From the NCBI RefSeq assembly GCF_004331385.1, contig NZ_SJON01000011.1, positions 62,001 to 126,000 of the forward strand: a stretch of 64,000 nt of DNA, written 5' to 3'. Below the pieces are notes generated by a model. It did not search any database and was not told where the DNA came from. It saw nothing but the letters and a program-made list of their open reading frames with translations. Of this stretch, positions 8,998 through 19,403 are shown in pieces (positions within the stretch are counted from its first letter, which is position 1; each line of letters opens with the position of its first letter). Source of the DNA: Enterobacter quasihormaechei. GTDB taxonomy: Bacteria > Pseudomonadota > Gammaproteobacteria > Enterobacterales > Enterobacteriaceae. Both the position numbers and the translations under genes were made by a program.

Positions 8998-9935
8998 GCA
9001 GGGGGTTCTCCGTTATAGACCTCGGCCAGAATTTCACGCGCGCCGTTATTCAGCAGCTCTTCCGCCAGCGATACGCCAAGCGCTTCGGCATCCTGCGGCC
9101 TGCCGCGACGTTCACCGCGAACCATCTGCGAGCCGTCCGGCGCGCCGACCAGCGCACGCAACCACAGTTCACCGTCGGTTAATTCAGCATAGCTGCCAAT
9201 GGGCACCTGACAGCCGCCTTCGAGACGAGTATTCATCGCACGCTCGGCTTTTACGCGAATGGCGGTGTCGTCATGATTCAGCGGCGCGAGCAGGGCCTGG
9301 GTGCGCGCATCATCCAGACGGCATTCAATGCCGACGGCACCCTGACCGACGGCGGGCAGCGACAGCTCTGGCGGCAACGCCACGCGAATGCGTTCCTCCA
9401 GCCCCAGGCGTTTCAGGCCCGCAACCGCAAGAATAATGGCATCGTAGTCGCCGTTATCCAGCTTGCCAAGGCGCGTGCCGACGTTACCGCGCAGCGAACG
9501 AATCACCAGATCCGGGCGACGCTCCGCCAGCTGACACTGGCGGCGTAAACTTGACGTGCCGACCACGCTGCCCTCTGGCAACGCGTCGAGCGACGCATAG
9601 CGGTTAGAGACAAACGCATCGCGCGGATCCTCGCGCTCGCAGATAGTCACCAGCCCCAGCCCTTCCGGGAACTCAACGGGCACGTCTTTCATCGAATGCA
9701 CGGCGATATCGGCGCGGTTCTCAAGCAATGCCAGTTCCAGCTCTTTGACAAACAGGCCCTTGCCGCCCACTTTCGCCAGCGGCGTATCGAGGATTACGTC
9801 ACCGCGCGTGACCATTGGCACCAGCTCAACGCGTAATCCGGTGTGGCAGGCTTCCAGGCGCTGCTTAACATAATGTGCCTGCCAGAGCGCAAGGGGACTT
9901 TGGCGTGTGGCAATTCTCAAAACATTGTCTAACAT
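8994..9935 (-). CDS. hemC: Hydroxymethylbilane synthase (porphobilinogen deaminase)
   Basis: HemC condenses four porphobilinogen molecules into hydroxymethylbilane using a covalently bound dipyrromethane cofactor. The product is 313 residues, the E. coli length, if started at the ATG at 9935 ([14 protein letters not shown]). The frame stays open seven codons upstream, but that extension has no counterpart in E. coli. The cofactor-binding Cys is in [12 protein letters not shown] near residue 242. The substrate-contacting arginines lie in [20 protein letters not shown] and [10 protein letters not shown], and the catalytic Asp is in HSMKDVP. It is the first gene of hemCDXY and is divergent from cyaA. 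Confidence 0.97.
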   Translation of the reverse strand: MLDNVLRIATRQSPLALWQAHYVKQRLEACHTGLRVELVPMVTRGDVILDTPLAKVGGKGLFVKELELALLENRADIAVHSMKDVPVEFPEGLGLVTICEREDPRDAFVSNRYASLDALPEGSVVGTSSLRRQCQLAERRPDLVIRSLRGNVGTRLGKLDNGDYDAIILAVAGLKRLGLEERIRVALPPELSLPAVGQGAVGIECRLDDARTQALLAPLNHDDTAIRVKAERAMNTRLEGGCQVPIGSYAELTDGELWLRALVGAPDGSQMVRGERRGRPQDAEALGVSLAEELLNNGAREILAEVYNGEPPA

Positions 9936-10285
9936 GCTTGTTACCGTCATTATCAATCGCTAACCATCCTAACATTGTTGACACTCGGATGGCAGTTTTA
10001 CGGTTGATGAAGCGCGAGAGGGACAGGGCGGCGTACGCGTCAGCCACCGCCGTATTCAGGAATTTACACGTACAGAACGGTGCTACACTTGTATGTAGCG
10101 CATCTTTCTTTACGGTCAACCGGCAAGGTGTTAAATTGATCACGTTTTAGACCATTTTTTCGTCTGTACCACCAGAAAAGCAAAAGGCGAAAGAAGGGTA
10201 ACGGTTATTTTTTGAAATACTGCGGGTCCGCTGCTTTTTCTGTTTTGACTGGCGTGCGACACCCGGAAACATCAGGCGATACGTC
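9936..10285. other. hemC-cyaA divergent regulatory region
   Basis: This 350-base gap contains no gene I can support. It holds the divergent promoters of hemC and cyaA. The sequence from about 10078 (GGTGCTACACTTG) to 10160 closely follows the E. coli cyaA P2 promoter region and includes the CRP site listed separately. Short open frames across it on both strands lack family features. Confidence 0.7.
10126..10147 (+). promoter_or_regulatory. CRP site in the cyaA promoter
   Basis: The half-sites TGTTA and TCACG lie six bases apart inside AGGTGTTAAATTGATCACG. This is the site at which CRP-cAMP represses the main cyaA promoter in E. coli by overlapping its -10 region, giving negative feedback on cAMP synthesis. 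Site and surroundings match E. coli almost base for base. Confidence 0.85.
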
Positions 10286-12829
10286 TTGTACCTCTATATT
10301 GAGACTCTGAAACAGAGACTGGATGCCATCAATCAATTGCGCGTGGATCGCGCGCTTGCTGCCATGGGACCTGCTTTCCAGCAGGTATACAGTCTACTGC
10401 CGACATTGTTGCACTATCACCATCCGCTAATGCCGGGTTACCTCGATGGTAACGTTCCCCAGGGCATTTGCCTCTTCACGCCTGATGAAACCCAACAGCA
10501 TTACCTGACCGAACTTGAGCTCTACCGTGGTATGCCGCCGCAGGATTCGCCGAAAGGCGAGCTGCCGATTACCGGGGTTTACTCGATGGGCAGTACCTCA
10601 TCGGTTGGGCAAAGCTGTTCTTCTGACCTGGATATCTGGGTCTGCCATCAGTCCTGGCTCGACAATGAAGAGCGCCAGCTGTTGCAGCGTAAATGCAGCC
10701 TGCTGGAGAGCTGGGCGGCGTCGCTCGGCGTGGAAGTAAGCTTCTTCCTGATTGATGAAAACCGTTTCCGCCATAACGAAAGCGGCAGTCTGGGTGGTGA
10801 AGACTGCGGCTCGACTCAGCACATTCTGCTGCTGGATGAGTTTTACCGTACCGCCGTTCGCCTGGCCGGGAAACGTATTCTGTGGAATATGGTGCCGTGC
10901 GATGAAGAAGAGAATTATGACGACTACGTCATGTCGCTTTACTCGCAGGGCGTTCTGACGCCAAACGAGTGGCTGGATCTGGGCGGCCTGAGCTCCCTGT
11001 CCGCCGAAGAGTACTTTGGTGCAAGCCTCTGGCAGCTCTATAAGAGCATTGATTCACCGTACAAAGCGGTGCTGAAAACCCTGCTGCTGGAAGCCTACTC
11101 CTGGGAATACCCCACGCCGCGTCTGCTGGCGAAAGACATTAAGCAGCGTCTGCACGACGGGGAGATCGTCTCCTACGGGCTTGATGCCTACTGCATGATG
11201 CTGGAACGCGTTACCGAATACCTGACGGCCATTGATGACACCACGCGTCTTGACCTGGTGCGTCGATGTTTCTATCTCAAAGTCTGTGAAAAACTGAGCC
11301 GTGAGCGCGCCTGCGTTGGCTGGCGTCGTGAAGTGGTCAGCCAGTTAGTCAAAGAGTGGGGATGGGACGAAGCGCGTCTCGCCATGCTCGACAACCGCGC
11401 CAACTGGAAGATCGATCAGGTGCGTGAAGCGCACAACGAACTGCTTGATGCGATGATGCAGAGCTACCGCAACCTGATCCGCTTTGCCCGCCGTAACAAC
11501 CTTAGCGTTTCTGCCAGCCCACAGGATATCGGGGTGTTAACCCGTAAGCTGTACGCCGCGTTTGAAGCGTTGCCGGGCAAGGTTACGCTGGTTAACCCAC
11601 AGATTTCGCCTGACCTGTCTGAACCGAATCTGACCTTTATCTACGTGCCGCCGGGCCGCGCAAACCGCACCGGGTGGTATCTGTACAACCGTGCGCCAAG
11701 CATGGATTCAATCATCAGCCATCAGCCGCTGGAATATAACCGCTACCTGAACAAGCTGGTGGCCTGGGCCTGGTTTAACGGCCTCCTCACCTCACGCACC
11801 CGGTTGTTTATCAAGGGCAACGAGGTGGTCGATTTAGCCAAGTTGCAGGAGATGGTGGCGGATGTCTCGCACCACTTCCCGCTGCGTCTGCCTGCGCCGA
11901 CGCCAAAAGCGCTCTACAGCCCGTGTGAGATCCGCCATCTGGCGATCATCGTCAACCTGGAATACGACCCGACGGCGGCCTTCCGCAATCAGGTGGTCCA
12001 CTTTGACTTCCGCAAGCTGGACGTTTTTAGCTTCGGCGAGCAGCAAAACTGCCTGGTGGGCAGCGTGGATCTGCTGTACCGCAACTCGTGGAACGAAGTG
12101 CGTACCCTGCACTTCAACGGCGAGCAGGCGATGATCGAAGCGCTGAAAACCATTCTCGGCAAGATGCACCAGGACGCCGCGCCGCCGGACAGCGTGGAAG
12201 TGTTCTGCTACAGCCAGCACCTGCGCGGCCTGATTCGTACCCGCGTGCAGCAGCTGGTGTCTGAGTGCATCGAACTGCGCCTCTCCAGCACCCGCCAGGA
12301 AACCGGGCGCTTTAAAGCGCTGCGCGTCTCCGGCCAGACCTGGGGCCTGTTCTTTGAGCGCCTGAACGTGTCGGTCCAGAAGCTGGAAAACGCCATTGAA
12401 TTCTACGGCGCGATTTCGCATAACAAGCTGCATGGCCTGTCGGTTCAGGTGGAAACCAACCACGTTAAGCTGCCACAGGTGGTGGATGGCTTTGCCAGTG
12501 AAGGGATCATTCAGTTCTTCTTCGAAGAGTCAGGCGATAACGCCGGGTTTAATATCTACATTCTGGATGAAACCAACCGCGCCGAGGTGTATCACCACTG
12601 TGAAGGCAGCAAAGAGGAGCTGGTGCGCGACGTCAGCCGCTTCTATTCGTCCTCGCACGATCGCTTTACCTACGGCTCAAGCTTTATCAACTTCAACCTG
12701 CCGCAGTTCTACCAGATTGTGAACGTAGATGGCCGGGCGCAGGTGATCCCGTTCCGTACGCAGGCAATTACCCCTGCGGCGCCTGCGAATCAGGATACCG
12801 CACCGCTGTTGCAGCAGTATTTCTCCTGA
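10286..12829 (+). CDS. cyaA: Class I adenylate cyclase
   Basis: CyaA makes cAMP from ATP. Its activity depends on phosphorylated EIIA-Glc of the PTS, so it reports carbon supply to CRP. The product is 847 residues, one shorter than E. coli CyaA. The catalytic N-terminal half carries the nucleotidyltransferase signature [19 protein letters not shown] near residue 100. The C-terminal half is the regulatory region. The start is TTG at 10286 ([13 protein letters not shown]), the same rare start codon as in E. coli, where it limits expression. The last residues, LLQQYFS, are conserved. A 46-bp tandem repeat begins within the stop codon. Confidence 0.98.
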   Translation: MYLYIETLKQRLDAINQLRVDRALAAMGPAFQQVYSLLPTLLHYHHPLMPGYLDGNVPQGICLFTPDETQQHYLTELELYRGMPPQDSPKGELPITGVYSMGSTSSVGQSCSSDLDIWVCHQSWLDNEERQLLQRKCSLLESWAASLGVEVSFFLIDENRFRHNESGSLGGEDCGSTQHILLLDEFYRTAVRLAGKRILWNMVPCDEEENYDDYVMSLYSQGVLTPNEWLDLGGLSSLSAEEYFGASLWQLYKSIDSPYKAVLKTLLLEAYSWEYPTPRLLAKDIKQRLHDGEIVSYGLDAYCMMLERVTEYLTAIDDTTRLDLVRRCFYLKVCEKLSRERACVGWRREVVSQLVKEWGWDEARLAMLDNRANWKIDQVREAHNELLDAMMQSYRNLIRFARRNNLSVSASPQDIGVLTRKLYAAFEALPGKVTLVNPQISPDLSEPNLTFIYVPPGRANRTGWYLYNRAPSMDSIISHQPLEYNRYLNKLVAWAWFNGLLTSRTRLFIKGNEVVDLAKLQEMVADVSHHFPLRLPAPTPKALYSPCEIRHLAIIVNLEYDPTAAFRNQVVHFDFRKLDVFSFGEQQNCLVGSVDLLYRNSWNEVRTLHFNGEQAMIEALKTILGKMHQDAAPPDSVEVFCYSQHLRGLIRTRVQQLVSECIELRLSSTRQETGRFKALRVSGQTWGLFFERLNVSVQKLENAIEFYGAISHNKLHGLSVQVETNHVKLPQVVDGFASEGIIQFFFEESGDNAGFNIYILDETNRAEVYHHCEGSKEELVRDVSRFYSSSHDRFTYGSSFINFNLPQFYQIVNVDGRAQVIPFRTQAITPAAPANQDTAPLLQQYFS

Positions 12830-12962
12830 GCCTTTTCGCCGGGTGGCGCTTACGCTTACCCGGCCTACGGTCCGAGCCTTTTCGCCGGGTGGCGCTCACG
12901 CTTACCCGGCCTACGGTCCGAGCCGTTGTAGGCCCGGTAAGGCGTAGCCGCCACCGGGCAAC
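12828..12962. repeat. REP/BIME cluster containing a 46-bp tandem duplication
   Basis: Between the convergent cyaA and cyaY genes lie three REP units. Each contains a GCCGGGTGGCGC or GGCCCGGTAAGGCG core with imperfect dyad symmetry. The first two belong to a 46-bp unit (GAGCCTTTTCGCC...CTACGGTCC) repeated directly at 12828-12873 and 12874-12919, with one base difference noticed (CTTACG versus CTCACG). The third unit (12926-12962) is inverted. Such elements act as 3' stabilisers and as DNA gyrase/IHF sites. They may also serve as terminators for both genes. Confidence 0.88.
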
Positions 12963-12966
12963 AAAA

Positions 12967-13287
12967 CTACCTGAAACTCACGTCCTCGCCCGCCTGCGCG
13001 GTTGCAGCCTGTTCCAGCAGATCCCAGAACGTTTCGCCGCTGCGATCGCAAACCCACTCGTCACCTTTCAGGTCAAAGTGATAACCGCCCTGTTTAGCCG
13101 CCAGCCACACCTGGTGAAGCGGCTCCTGACGGTTAATAATAATTTTGCTGCCGTTTTCGAAGCTTAAGGTCAGGATCCCGCCGTTGATTTCACAATCGAT
13201 ATCGCTGTCGCCGTCCCAGTCGTCGATACGCTCTTCGATGGTCATCCACAGGGTATCGGCGAGGCGATGAAATTCACTGTCGTTCAT
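12967..13287 (-). CDS. cyaY: Frataxin-like iron-sulfur cluster assembly protein CyaY
   Basis: CyaY is the bacterial frataxin. It binds iron and IscS and slows or tunes Fe-S cluster assembly on IscU. The product is 106 residues, the family length. The acidic first helix and strand hold the iron-binding ridge ([34 protein letters not shown]). The conserved segments [37 protein letters not shown] and [18 protein letters not shown] are all present. It is convergent with cyaA and divergent from lptM, as in E. coli. Confidence 0.96.
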   Translation of the reverse strand: MNDSEFHRLADTLWMTIEERIDDWDGDSDIDCEINGGILTLSFENGSKIIINRQEPLHQVWLAAKQGGYHFDLKGDEWVCDRSGETFWDLLEQAATAQAGEDVSFR

Positions 13288-13422
13288 GGTTTTATTCCTG
13301 TTTTTCGTGATGGCGGCAGTATAACGCTAAATAATTCCCGTTGCAGGAAAGCGGCAAACTCTTGCTTTTGTGTCTTCTCCTGCGATGATAGAAACAGATT
13401 TGAACTTACGGGCAACCTCTAC

Positions 13423-13626
13423 ATGAAAAACGTCTTTCGAACGCTTGCCGTTCTTGTCACTCTGTTTAGCCTGACCGGCTGTGGACTGAAGGGACCACTT
13501 TACTTCCCGCCAGAGGATAAAAACGCACCACCGCCGACAAAACCGGTGCAAAGTGGTATCGAGTCATCTACGCCGGATACCAACGATCGCGGCAATAACG
13601 GTGGCCCGACTCAGGTCAATCTCTGA
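13423..13626 (+). CDS. lptM: LPS assembly-associated lipoprotein LptM (YifL)
   Basis: LptM, formerly YifL, is a small outer-membrane lipoprotein that assists oxidative maturation of the LptD/LptE translocon. The product is 67 residues, the E. coli length. A signal peptide ends in a lipobox ([17 protein letters not shown]) with the lipidated Cys at residue 20, and the [10 protein letters not shown] segment after it is the invariant family motif. The tail is hydrophilic and rich in Pro and Asn. I chose the ATG at 13423 ([10 protein letters not shown]). The upstream in-frame ATG at 13267 lies in the cyaY start region and would give an unrelated N-terminus. dapF follows after 35 bases. Confidence 0.95.
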   Translation: MKNVFRTLAVLVTLFSLTGCGLKGPLYFPPEDKNAPPPTKPVQSGIESSTPDTNDRGNNGGPTQVNL

Positions 13627-13661
13627 CAATTACGTTCTGTACCCGCGCAATGGAGCAAATG

Positions 13662-14486
13662 ATGCAGTTCTCTAAAATGCATGGCCTTGGCAACGACTTT
13701 ATGGTCGTCGACGCGGTAACGCAGAATGTCTTTTTCTCTCCGGAGCTGATCCGTCGTCTGGCGGATCGACACGTGGGCGTCGGGTTTGACCAGCTGCTGG
13801 TGGTGGAGCCTCCTTACGATCCTGACCTGGACTTTCACTACCGCATTTTTAACGCCGACGGCAGCGAAGTGTCCCAGTGCGGCAATGGCGCGCGCTGTTT
13901 TGCCCGCTTTGTTCGGCTAAAGGGGCTCACCAACAAGCGCGATATCCGCGTCAGCACCGCCAACGGTCGGATGGTGCTCAGCGTCACCGACGACGAACTG
14001 GTGCGCGTGAACATGGGCGAGCCAAACTTCGAGCCTTCTGCCGTGCCGTTTCGCGCCAACAAAGCGGAAAAGACCTATATTATGCGCGCCGCCGAGCAGA
14101 CAGTATTGTGTGGCGTTGTCTCAATGGGTAACCCGCACTGCGTGATTCAGGTGGATGATGTGCAAACCGCCGCGGTCGAAACGCTCGGCCCGGTGCTGGA
14201 AAGCCACGAGCGCTTCCCGGAGCGGGCGAACATCGGTTTCATGCAGGTGGTGAAGCGTGAACACATTCGCCTGCGGGTTTACGAGCGCGGCGCAGGCGAA
14301 ACCCAGGCCTGCGGAAGCGGTGCCTGTGCGGCGGTGGCCGTGGGCATCTCGCAGGGGTTACTGGCAGAAGAGGTTCGCGTGGAATTACCGGGCGGGCGTC
14401 TTGATATCGCCTGGAAAGGAGCGGGTCATCCACTGTACATGACTGGCCCGGCGACACATGTTTATGACGGGTTTATCCATCTATGA
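13662..14486 (+). CDS. dapF: Diaminopimelate epimerase
   Basis: DapF interconverts LL- and meso-diaminopimelate for lysine and peptidoglycan synthesis. It uses a PLP-independent two-cysteine mechanism. The product is 274 residues when started at 13662 ([13 protein letters not shown]), which is the E. coli length, with GGAG at 13653-13656 as ribosome-binding site. An ATG 12 bases upstream is in frame but lies against that site. The catalytic cysteines are in [16 protein letters not shown] (about residue 73) and [13 protein letters not shown] (about 217). The gene overlaps yigA by four bases. Confidence 0.97.
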   Translation: MQFSKMHGLGNDFMVVDAVTQNVFFSPELIRRLADRHVGVGFDQLLVVEPPYDPDLDFHYRIFNADGSEVSQCGNGARCFARFVRLKGLTNKRDIRVSTANGRMVLSVTDDELVRVNMGEPNFEPSAVPFRANKAEKTYIMRAAEQTVLCGVVSMGNPHCVIQVDDVQTAAVETLGPVLESHERFPERANIGFMQVVKREHIRLRVYERGAGETQACGSGACAAVAVGISQGLLAEEVRVELPGGRLDIAWKGAGHPLYMTGPATHVYDGFIHL

Positions 14487-15190
14487 AGCAACCAGGGGAA
14501 GAACTGCGGGAACCCTTAACCGAGCTGGACGACAGCGCCGTTGTGGATTACCTGCTGCACAATCCTGAGTTTTTTATCCGCAATGCACGCGTTGTCGAAC
14601 GGATGCGCGTGCCGCATCCGGTTCGCGAGACCGTGTCGCTGGTTGAATGGCACATGGCGCGCTCGCGCAATCACATCCATCAGCTCGAAGAGAACATGAC
14701 GCTGCTGATGGAGCAGGCCAGCAATAACGAAAGCCTGTTCCACCGTCTTCTGCACCTCCAGGCGCGCCTGGCGTCTGCGCACAGTCTCGAAGAGTTTCTC
14801 AACCGCTTCCACCGCTGGGCGCGCGAGCTGGGGCTGGCAGGCGCAACTCTCCGCCTGTTCCCTGACCGGTGGCGCATTGGCGCGCCGTCCGGGTTTACCC
14901 ATCTGGCGCTTAGCCGTCAGGCATTTGAGCCGCTGCGCATTCAGCGTCTGGGCCATGAGCACCACTATCTGGGGCCGCTTAACGGACCCGAGCTGTTGGT
15001 GGTGCTGCCGGAAGCCAAAGCTATTGGCTCGGTGGCGATGTCGCTGATGGGGCGTGATGGTGACCTGGGCGTGATGTTATTTACCAGCCGCGACGCGCAT
15101 CATTATGAGCAGGGGCAGGGCACGCAGCTGCTACAGGAAATCGCCCTGATGCTGCCTGAGCTGCTGGAGCGCTGGATTGAGCGCGTATGA
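14483..15190 (+). CDS. yigA: DUF484 family protein YigA
   Basis: YigA belongs to DUF484, a family with a GAF-like fold whose biochemical role is unknown. The product is 235 residues, as in E. coli. The N-terminal region has the family motif [15 protein letters not shown] and then a coiled coil around [26 protein letters not shown]. The C-terminal half is the GAF-like part with [26 protein letters not shown]. It overlaps dapF by ATGA and xerC by four bases, so dapF-yigA-xerC-yigB behave as one translationally coupled unit. The link to XerC rests on context only. Confidence 0.93.
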   Translation: MKQPGEELREPLTELDDSAVVDYLLHNPEFFIRNARVVERMRVPHPVRETVSLVEWHMARSRNHIHQLEENMTLLMEQASNNESLFHRLLHLQARLASAHSLEEFLNRFHRWARELGLAGATLRLFPDRWRIGAPSGFTHLALSRQAFEPLRIQRLGHEHHYLGPLNGPELLVVLPEAKAIGSVAMSLMGRDGDLGVMLFTSRDAHHYEQGQGTQLLQEIALMLPELLERWIERV

Positions 15191-16089
15191 CGGACGCACT
15201 GCTTGCCACTGACGTCTCGCGTTTTCTGCGCTATCTGGGCGTAGAGCGTCAGCTCAGCCCCATTACGCTGCTCAACTATCAGCGTCAGCTTGATGCCATC
15301 ATGCAGATTGCCGATGAAATCGGCCTGAAAAGCTGGCAACAATGTGACGCCGCCACGGTACGCGGATTCGTCGTGCGTAGCCGTAAAAAAAACTTAAGCC
15401 CGGCGAGCCTGGCGCTCCGGCTCTCTGCCCTGCGCAGCTTTTTCGACTGGCTGGTCAGTCAGGGCAAGCTGAAAGCTAACCCGGCAAAAGGGATCGCCAC
15501 GCCAAAAGCCCCACGCCATCTGCCGAAAAATATCGACGTCGACGACGTAAACCGCCTGCTGGATATCGATCTTAACGATCCGCTGGCCGTGCGCGACCGC
15601 GCGATGCTGGAGGTGATGTACGGTGCCGGGCTGCGTCTGTCCGAGCTGGTCAATCTCGATATAAAACATCTCGACCTGGAAACGGGCGAAGTGTGGGTGA
15701 TGGGCAAGGGCAGCAAAGAGCGCCGCCTGCCGATTGGCCGCAACGCCGTCTCCTGGATTGAGCACTGGCTGGATCTGCGCGGGCTGTTTGGCGCCGAAGA
15801 AGATGCGCTGTTTTTGTCGAAGCTTGGCAAGCGGATCTCCGCGCGTAACGTGCAGAAGCGCTTTGCGGAGTGGGGCATCAAGCAGGGGCTGAACAGCCAC
15901 GTGCATCCGCACAAGCTGCGCCACTCCTTTGCGACGCACATGCTGGAATCAAGCGGCGACCTGCGCGGCGTGCAGGAGCTGCTCGGCCACGCGAATCTGT
16001 CGACCACCCAAATCTATACCCATTTAGACTTCCAACACCTTGCCTCGGTGTATGACGCGGCGCATCCACGCGCCAAACGGGGGAAATAA
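15187..16089 (+). CDS. xerC: Site-specific tyrosine recombinase XerC
   Basis: XerC acts with XerD at the dif site to resolve chromosome dimers at division under FtsK control. It also resolves plasmid multimers. The product is 300 residues (298 in E. coli). The N-terminal SAM-like core-binding domain (about 10-100) precedes the catalytic domain. The catalytic residues are visible: Arg in [12 protein letters not shown], Lys in [11 protein letters not shown], His and Arg in [14 protein letters not shown], His in [11 protein letters not shown], and the nucleophile Tyr in QIYTHLDF. The start overlaps yigA by four bases, and the stop overlaps the yigB ATG by one base. Confidence 0.97.
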   Translation: MTDALLATDVSRFLRYLGVERQLSPITLLNYQRQLDAIMQIADEIGLKSWQQCDAATVRGFVVRSRKKNLSPASLALRLSALRSFFDWLVSQGKLKANPAKGIATPKAPRHLPKNIDVDDVNRLLDIDLNDPLAVRDRAMLEVMYGAGLRLSELVNLDIKHLDLETGEVWVMGKGSKERRLPIGRNAVSWIEHWLDLRGLFGAEEDALFLSKLGKRISARNVQKRFAEWGIKQGLNSHVHPHKLRHSFATHMLESSGDLRGVQELLGHANLSTTQIYTHLDFQHLASVYDAAHPRAKRGK

Positions 16090-16805
16090 TGCGTTTTTAC
16101 CGCCCACTCGGTCAGATATCAGCCCTGACGTTTGACCTTGATGACACTCTTTATGATAACCGTCCGGTGATCCTGCGTACCGAGCAGGAGTCGCTGACGT
16201 TTGTGCAGAACTACCATCCTGCGCTGAAAGCGATGCAGAACAAAGACTTCCAGCAGCTGCGTCAGTCCCTGCGGGAAACCGAACCGGAGATTTACCACGA
16301 CGTGACCGAATGGCGTCGCCGGGCGGTTGAGCAGGCGATGCTCAACGCCGGCCTGAGCGCGCAGGATGCGGCCACGGGGGCCGAAGCGGCCATGGAAAAC
16401 TTCGCCAAATGGCGCAGCCGCATCGATGTGCCGCAGGAGACGCACGACACGCTGGCGAAACTGGCCAGTAAGTGGCCGCTGGTGGCCATCACCAACGGCA
16501 ACGCTCAGCCCGAGCTGTTCGGCTTAGGTGACTATTTTCAGTTCGTGCTGCGCGCGGGCCCGCACGGGCGCTCGAAGCCGTTTAACGATATGTATCACCT
16601 GGCGGCGGAAAAACTGGATTTGCCGCTCGGCGAAATCCTGCACGTGGGCGATGACCTCACCACGGACGTCGCCGGGGCGATCCGCTGCGGTATGCAGGCC
16701 TGCTGGATCAAGCCGGAAAACGCCGATCTGATGACCACCCTGGACAGCCGTCTTCTGCCGCACGTGGAAATTTCACGGTTGGCATCCCTCACGACGCTGA
16801 TATAA
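16089..16805 (+). CDS. yigB: HAD-family FMN phosphatase YigB
   Basis: YigB is a haloacid dehalogenase-like phosphatase. In E. coli it dephosphorylates FMN in the riboflavin pathway and has been linked to persister formation. The product is 238 residues. HAD motif I is DLDDTLYDN near residue 17 (the nucleophile Asp is the first D), motif II is AITNGN, and motif III/IV is [14 protein letters not shown] with [15 protein letters not shown]1-type cap follows motif I. It shares one base with the xerC stop. A LexA site and uvrD follow. Confidence 0.95.
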   Translation: MRFYRPLGQISALTFDLDDTLYDNRPVILRTEQESLTFVQNYHPALKAMQNKDFQQLRQSLRETEPEIYHDVTEWRRRAVEQAMLNAGLSAQDAATGAEAAMENFAKWRSRIDVPQETHDTLAKLASKWPLVAITNGNAQPELFGLGDYFQFVLRAGPHGRSKPFNDMYHLAAEKLDLPLGEILHVGDDLTTDVAGAIRCGMQACWIKPENADLMTTLDSRLLPHVEISRLASLTTLI

Positions 16806-16817
16806 TCATCAATTGTT

Positions 16818-16833
16818 CTGTATAAATTAACAG
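16818..16833 (+). promoter_or_regulatory. LexA (SOS) box of uvrD
   Basis: CTGTATAAATTAACAG fits the LexA consensus CTG-N10-CAG with an AT-rich centre and lies 51 bases before the uvrD start. E. coli uvrD is SOS-induced from a box in the same position (CTGTATATATACCCAG). This copy has the better right half. Confidence 0.85.
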
Positions 16834-16884
16834 GGTTTTGGCGAATGGAAACATTTGCCTGCCCGACATGACGTGACGGTGCCA

Positions 16885-19047
16885 ATGGACGTTTCTTACC
16901 TGCTCGACAGCCTTAATGATAAACAACGTGATGCGGTTGCCGCCTCGCGTACAAACCTGCTGGTACTGGCTGGAGCGGGCAGTGGTAAGACGCGCGTGCT
17001 GGTTCACCGTATCGCCTGGCTCCAGAGCGTGGAGAACTGCTCGCCGTACTCAATTATGGCCGTGACGTTTACCAACAAGGCGGCGGCAGAGATGCGCCAC
17101 CGTATCGCACAGCTGATGGGCACCAGCCAGGGCGGCATGTGGGTTGGCACCTTCCACGGCCTGGCGCACCGTCTGCTGCGCGCGCACCATATGGACGCTA
17201 ACCTGCCGCAGGATTTTCAGATCCTCGACAGCGAAGACCAGCTGCGCCTGCTGAAGCGCCTGATCAAGGCGATGAACCTCGACGAGAAGCAGTGGCCTCC
17301 GCGTCAGGCGATGTGGTACATCAACGGTCAGAAAGACGAAGGGCTGCGTCCGCACCATATCCAGAGCTTCGGTAATCCGGTCGAGCAGACCTGGCAGAAC
17401 GTCTACAAGGCCTATCAGGAAGCATGCGACCGCGCCGGCCTGGTGGATTTCGCCGAGCTGCTGCTGCGCGCCCATGAGCTGTGGCTCAACAAACCGCATA
17501 TCCTGCAACACTACCGTGAACGCTTCACCAACATCCTGGTGGACGAATTTCAGGATACCAACAACATCCAGTACGCGTGGATCCGCCTGCTGGCCGGTGA
17601 TACCGGCAAGGTGATGATCGTCGGCGATGACGACCAGTCTATCTATGGCTGGCGCGGCGCGCAGGTGGAAAACATCCAGCGCTTCCTCAACGATTTCCCC
17701 GGCGCGCAAACCATCCGTCTGGAGCAGAACTACCGCTCAACCAGCAATATTCTGAGCGCGGCCAACGCCCTGATTGAGAATAACAACGGGCGCCTGGGTA
17801 AAAAGCTGTGGACCGACGGCGTCGACGGCGAACCTATTTCGATTTACTGCGCCTTCAACGAACTCGACGAAGCGCGCTTCGTGGTGAACCGCATTAAAAC
17901 CTGGCAGGACAACGGCGGCGCGCTGGAGCAGTGCGCCATTCTCTATCGCAGCAACGCCCAGTCGCGCGTGCTGGAAGAGGCGCTGTTGCAGGTGAGCATG
18001 CCGTACCGTATTTATGGCGGTATGCGCTTCTTCGAACGTCAGGAGATCAAAGATGCGCTCTCGTATCTGCGTCTGATTGCCAACCGTAACGACGATGCGG
18101 CGTTTGAGCGCGTGGTGAACACGCCGACGCGCGGCATCGGCGATCGCACGCTGGACGTGGTGCGCCAGGCCTCGCGCGATCGTCAGCTTACGCTGTGGCA
18201 GGCGTGCCGCGAGCTGTTGCAGGAAAAAGCCCTCGCCGGACGCGCCGCCAGCGCGTTGCAGCGCTTCCTGGAATTAATTGACGCGCTGGCGCAGGAAACC
18301 GCCGACATGCCGCTGCACGTACAGACCGACCGGGTGATCAAAGATTCCGGCCTGCGCACCATGTACGAGCAGGAAAAAGGCGAAAAGGGGCAGACCCGTA
18401 TAGAGAACTTAGAGGAACTGGTCACGGCAACGCGCCAGTTCAGCTACAACGAAGAAGACGAAGATCTGATGCCGTTGCAGGCATTCCTCTCTCACGCCGC
18501 GCTGGAGGCGGGGGAAGGGCAGGCCGATACCTGGCAGGATGCGGTTCAGCTGATGACCCTGCACTCCGCCAAAGGTCTGGAGTTCCCGCAGGTGTTTATC
18601 GTCGGGATGGAAGAAGGCATGTTCCCGAGCCAGATGTCGCTGGATGAAGGCGGGCGTCTGGAAGAAGAGCGTCGTCTGGCCTACGTGGGCGTGACCCGTG
18701 CGATGCAGAAGCTGACCCTGACCTACGCGGAAACCCGCCGCCTGTACGGGAAAGAGGTGTATCACCGTCCGTCGCGCTTTATCGGCGAGCTGCCCGAGGA
18801 GTGCGTGGAAGAGGTGCGCTTGCGCGCCAGCATCAGCCGTCCGGTCAGCCATCAGCGTATGGGGTCGCCAATCTCTGAAACCGACACCGGGTACAAGCTG
18901 GGCCAGCGCGTGCGCCACGCTAAATTTGGCGAAGGCACCATCGTCAACCTGGAAGGCAGCGGCGAGCACAGCCGCTTGCAGGTAGCGTTCCAGGGGCAGG
19001 GGATCAAATGGCTGGTGGCAGCCTATGCCAGGCTGGAAAGTGTGTAA
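16885..19047 (+). CDS. uvrD: DNA helicase II (UvrD)
   Basis: UvrD is a 3'-5' superfamily 1A helicase. It unwinds DNA in nucleotide excision repair and mismatch repair, removes RecA filaments and can backtrack RNA polymerase. The product is 720 residues, the E. coli length, from the ATG at 16885 (MDVSYLLDSLNDKQR). Helicase motifs are in order: Walker A GAGSGKTR near residue 32, VTFTNKAAAEM, GTFHGLAHRLLR, DEFQDTNNIQY, VGDDDQSIYGWRG, LEQNYRST, LMTLHSAKGLEFP and YVGVTRAM. The C-terminus ends in the Tudor-like RNA polymerase-binding region (GYKLGQRVRHAKFGEGTIVN). The frame is open ten codons further upstream, but that is not conserved. Confidence 0.98.
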   Translation: MDVSYLLDSLNDKQRDAVAASRTNLLVLAGAGSGKTRVLVHRIAWLQSVENCSPYSIMAVTFTNKAAAEMRHRIAQLMGTSQGGMWVGTFHGLAHRLLRAHHMDANLPQDFQILDSEDQLRLLKRLIKAMNLDEKQWPPRQAMWYINGQKDEGLRPHHIQSFGNPVEQTWQNVYKAYQEACDRAGLVDFAELLLRAHELWLNKPHILQHYRERFTNILVDEFQDTNNIQYAWIRLLAGDTGKVMIVGDDDQSIYGWRGAQVENIQRFLNDFPGAQTIRLEQNYRSTSNILSAANALIENNNGRLGKKLWTDGVDGEPISIYCAFNELDEARFVVNRIKTWQDNGGALEQCAILYRSNAQSRVLEEALLQVSMPYRIYGGMRFFERQEIKDALSYLRLIANRNDDAAFERVVNTPTRGIGDRTLDVVRQASRDRQLTLWQACRELLQEKALAGRAASALQRFLELIDALAQETADMPLHVQTDRVIKDSGLRTMYEQEKGEKGQTRIENLEELVTATRQFSYNEEDEDLMPLQAFLSHAALEAGEGQADTWQDAVQLMTLHSAKGLEFPQVFIVGMEEGMFPSQMSLDEGGRLEEERRLAYVGVTRAMQKLTLTYAETRRLYGKEVYHRPSRFIGELPEECVEEVRLRASISRPVSHQRMGSPISETDTGYKLGQRVRHAKFGEGTIVNLEGSGEHSRLQVAFQGQGIKWLVAAYARLESV

Positions 19048-19196
19048 CTTTCAGAAAAATATCACTATTTTGTAATAATCTGCTAGCCTTATACGCTGAA
19101 GGTCAATTAATGCCCTTCAGCGTTCCGTTGCGTGTTGACGCCACAGTTATTGCTGGCGTAACATGCGCGCACGATTACGCTAAGAGGACATTCGCC

Positions 19197-19253
19197 TTGG
19201 ACACACCCAGTAGATACTGGCTCAATTCCCTGTCATCCAGGAACAACTCCTAA
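19197..19253 (+). CDS. corL: Putative leader peptide CorL of the corA mRNA
   Basis: An 18-codon frame starts at TTG 19197 and reads MDTPSRYWLNSLSSRNNS. It has a good ribosome-binding site (AGAGGA, 8 bases upstream) and lies 150 bases before corA in the same direction. In Salmonella the corA leader contains a short ORF, corL, whose translation decides between two leader structures. It thereby sets Rho-dependent termination before corA in response to Mg2+. Position and size fit that element. I assign it by context and length, as I cannot align it here. The remainder of the 356-base uvrD-corA gap shows GC-rich pairing segments (CCTTAGTGG, AAGGCTATCTCC) that could form the leader structures. Confidence 0.65.
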   Translation: MDTPSRYWLNSLSSRNNS

Positions 19254-19403
19254 GGCTATCTCCTCTTGCTGATGGCCTTAGTGGTTGTCAGCGACTGCAT
19301 TTTTCCCGTCGCGCTGAGTCAGGCTGTTTAATGGTCTGAAACCCAATTTGTTTCTGTGTGCCCACCGAACTGTCCGATATTTTTTGCATTGGGAGTCCCG
19401 GTC

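Noticed and set aside
12828-12962. Candidate CRISPR array in the cyaA-cyaY gap
   Set aside because: The repeats are directly adjacent 46-mers with no unique spacers and contain REP cores, so this is a BIME-type element.
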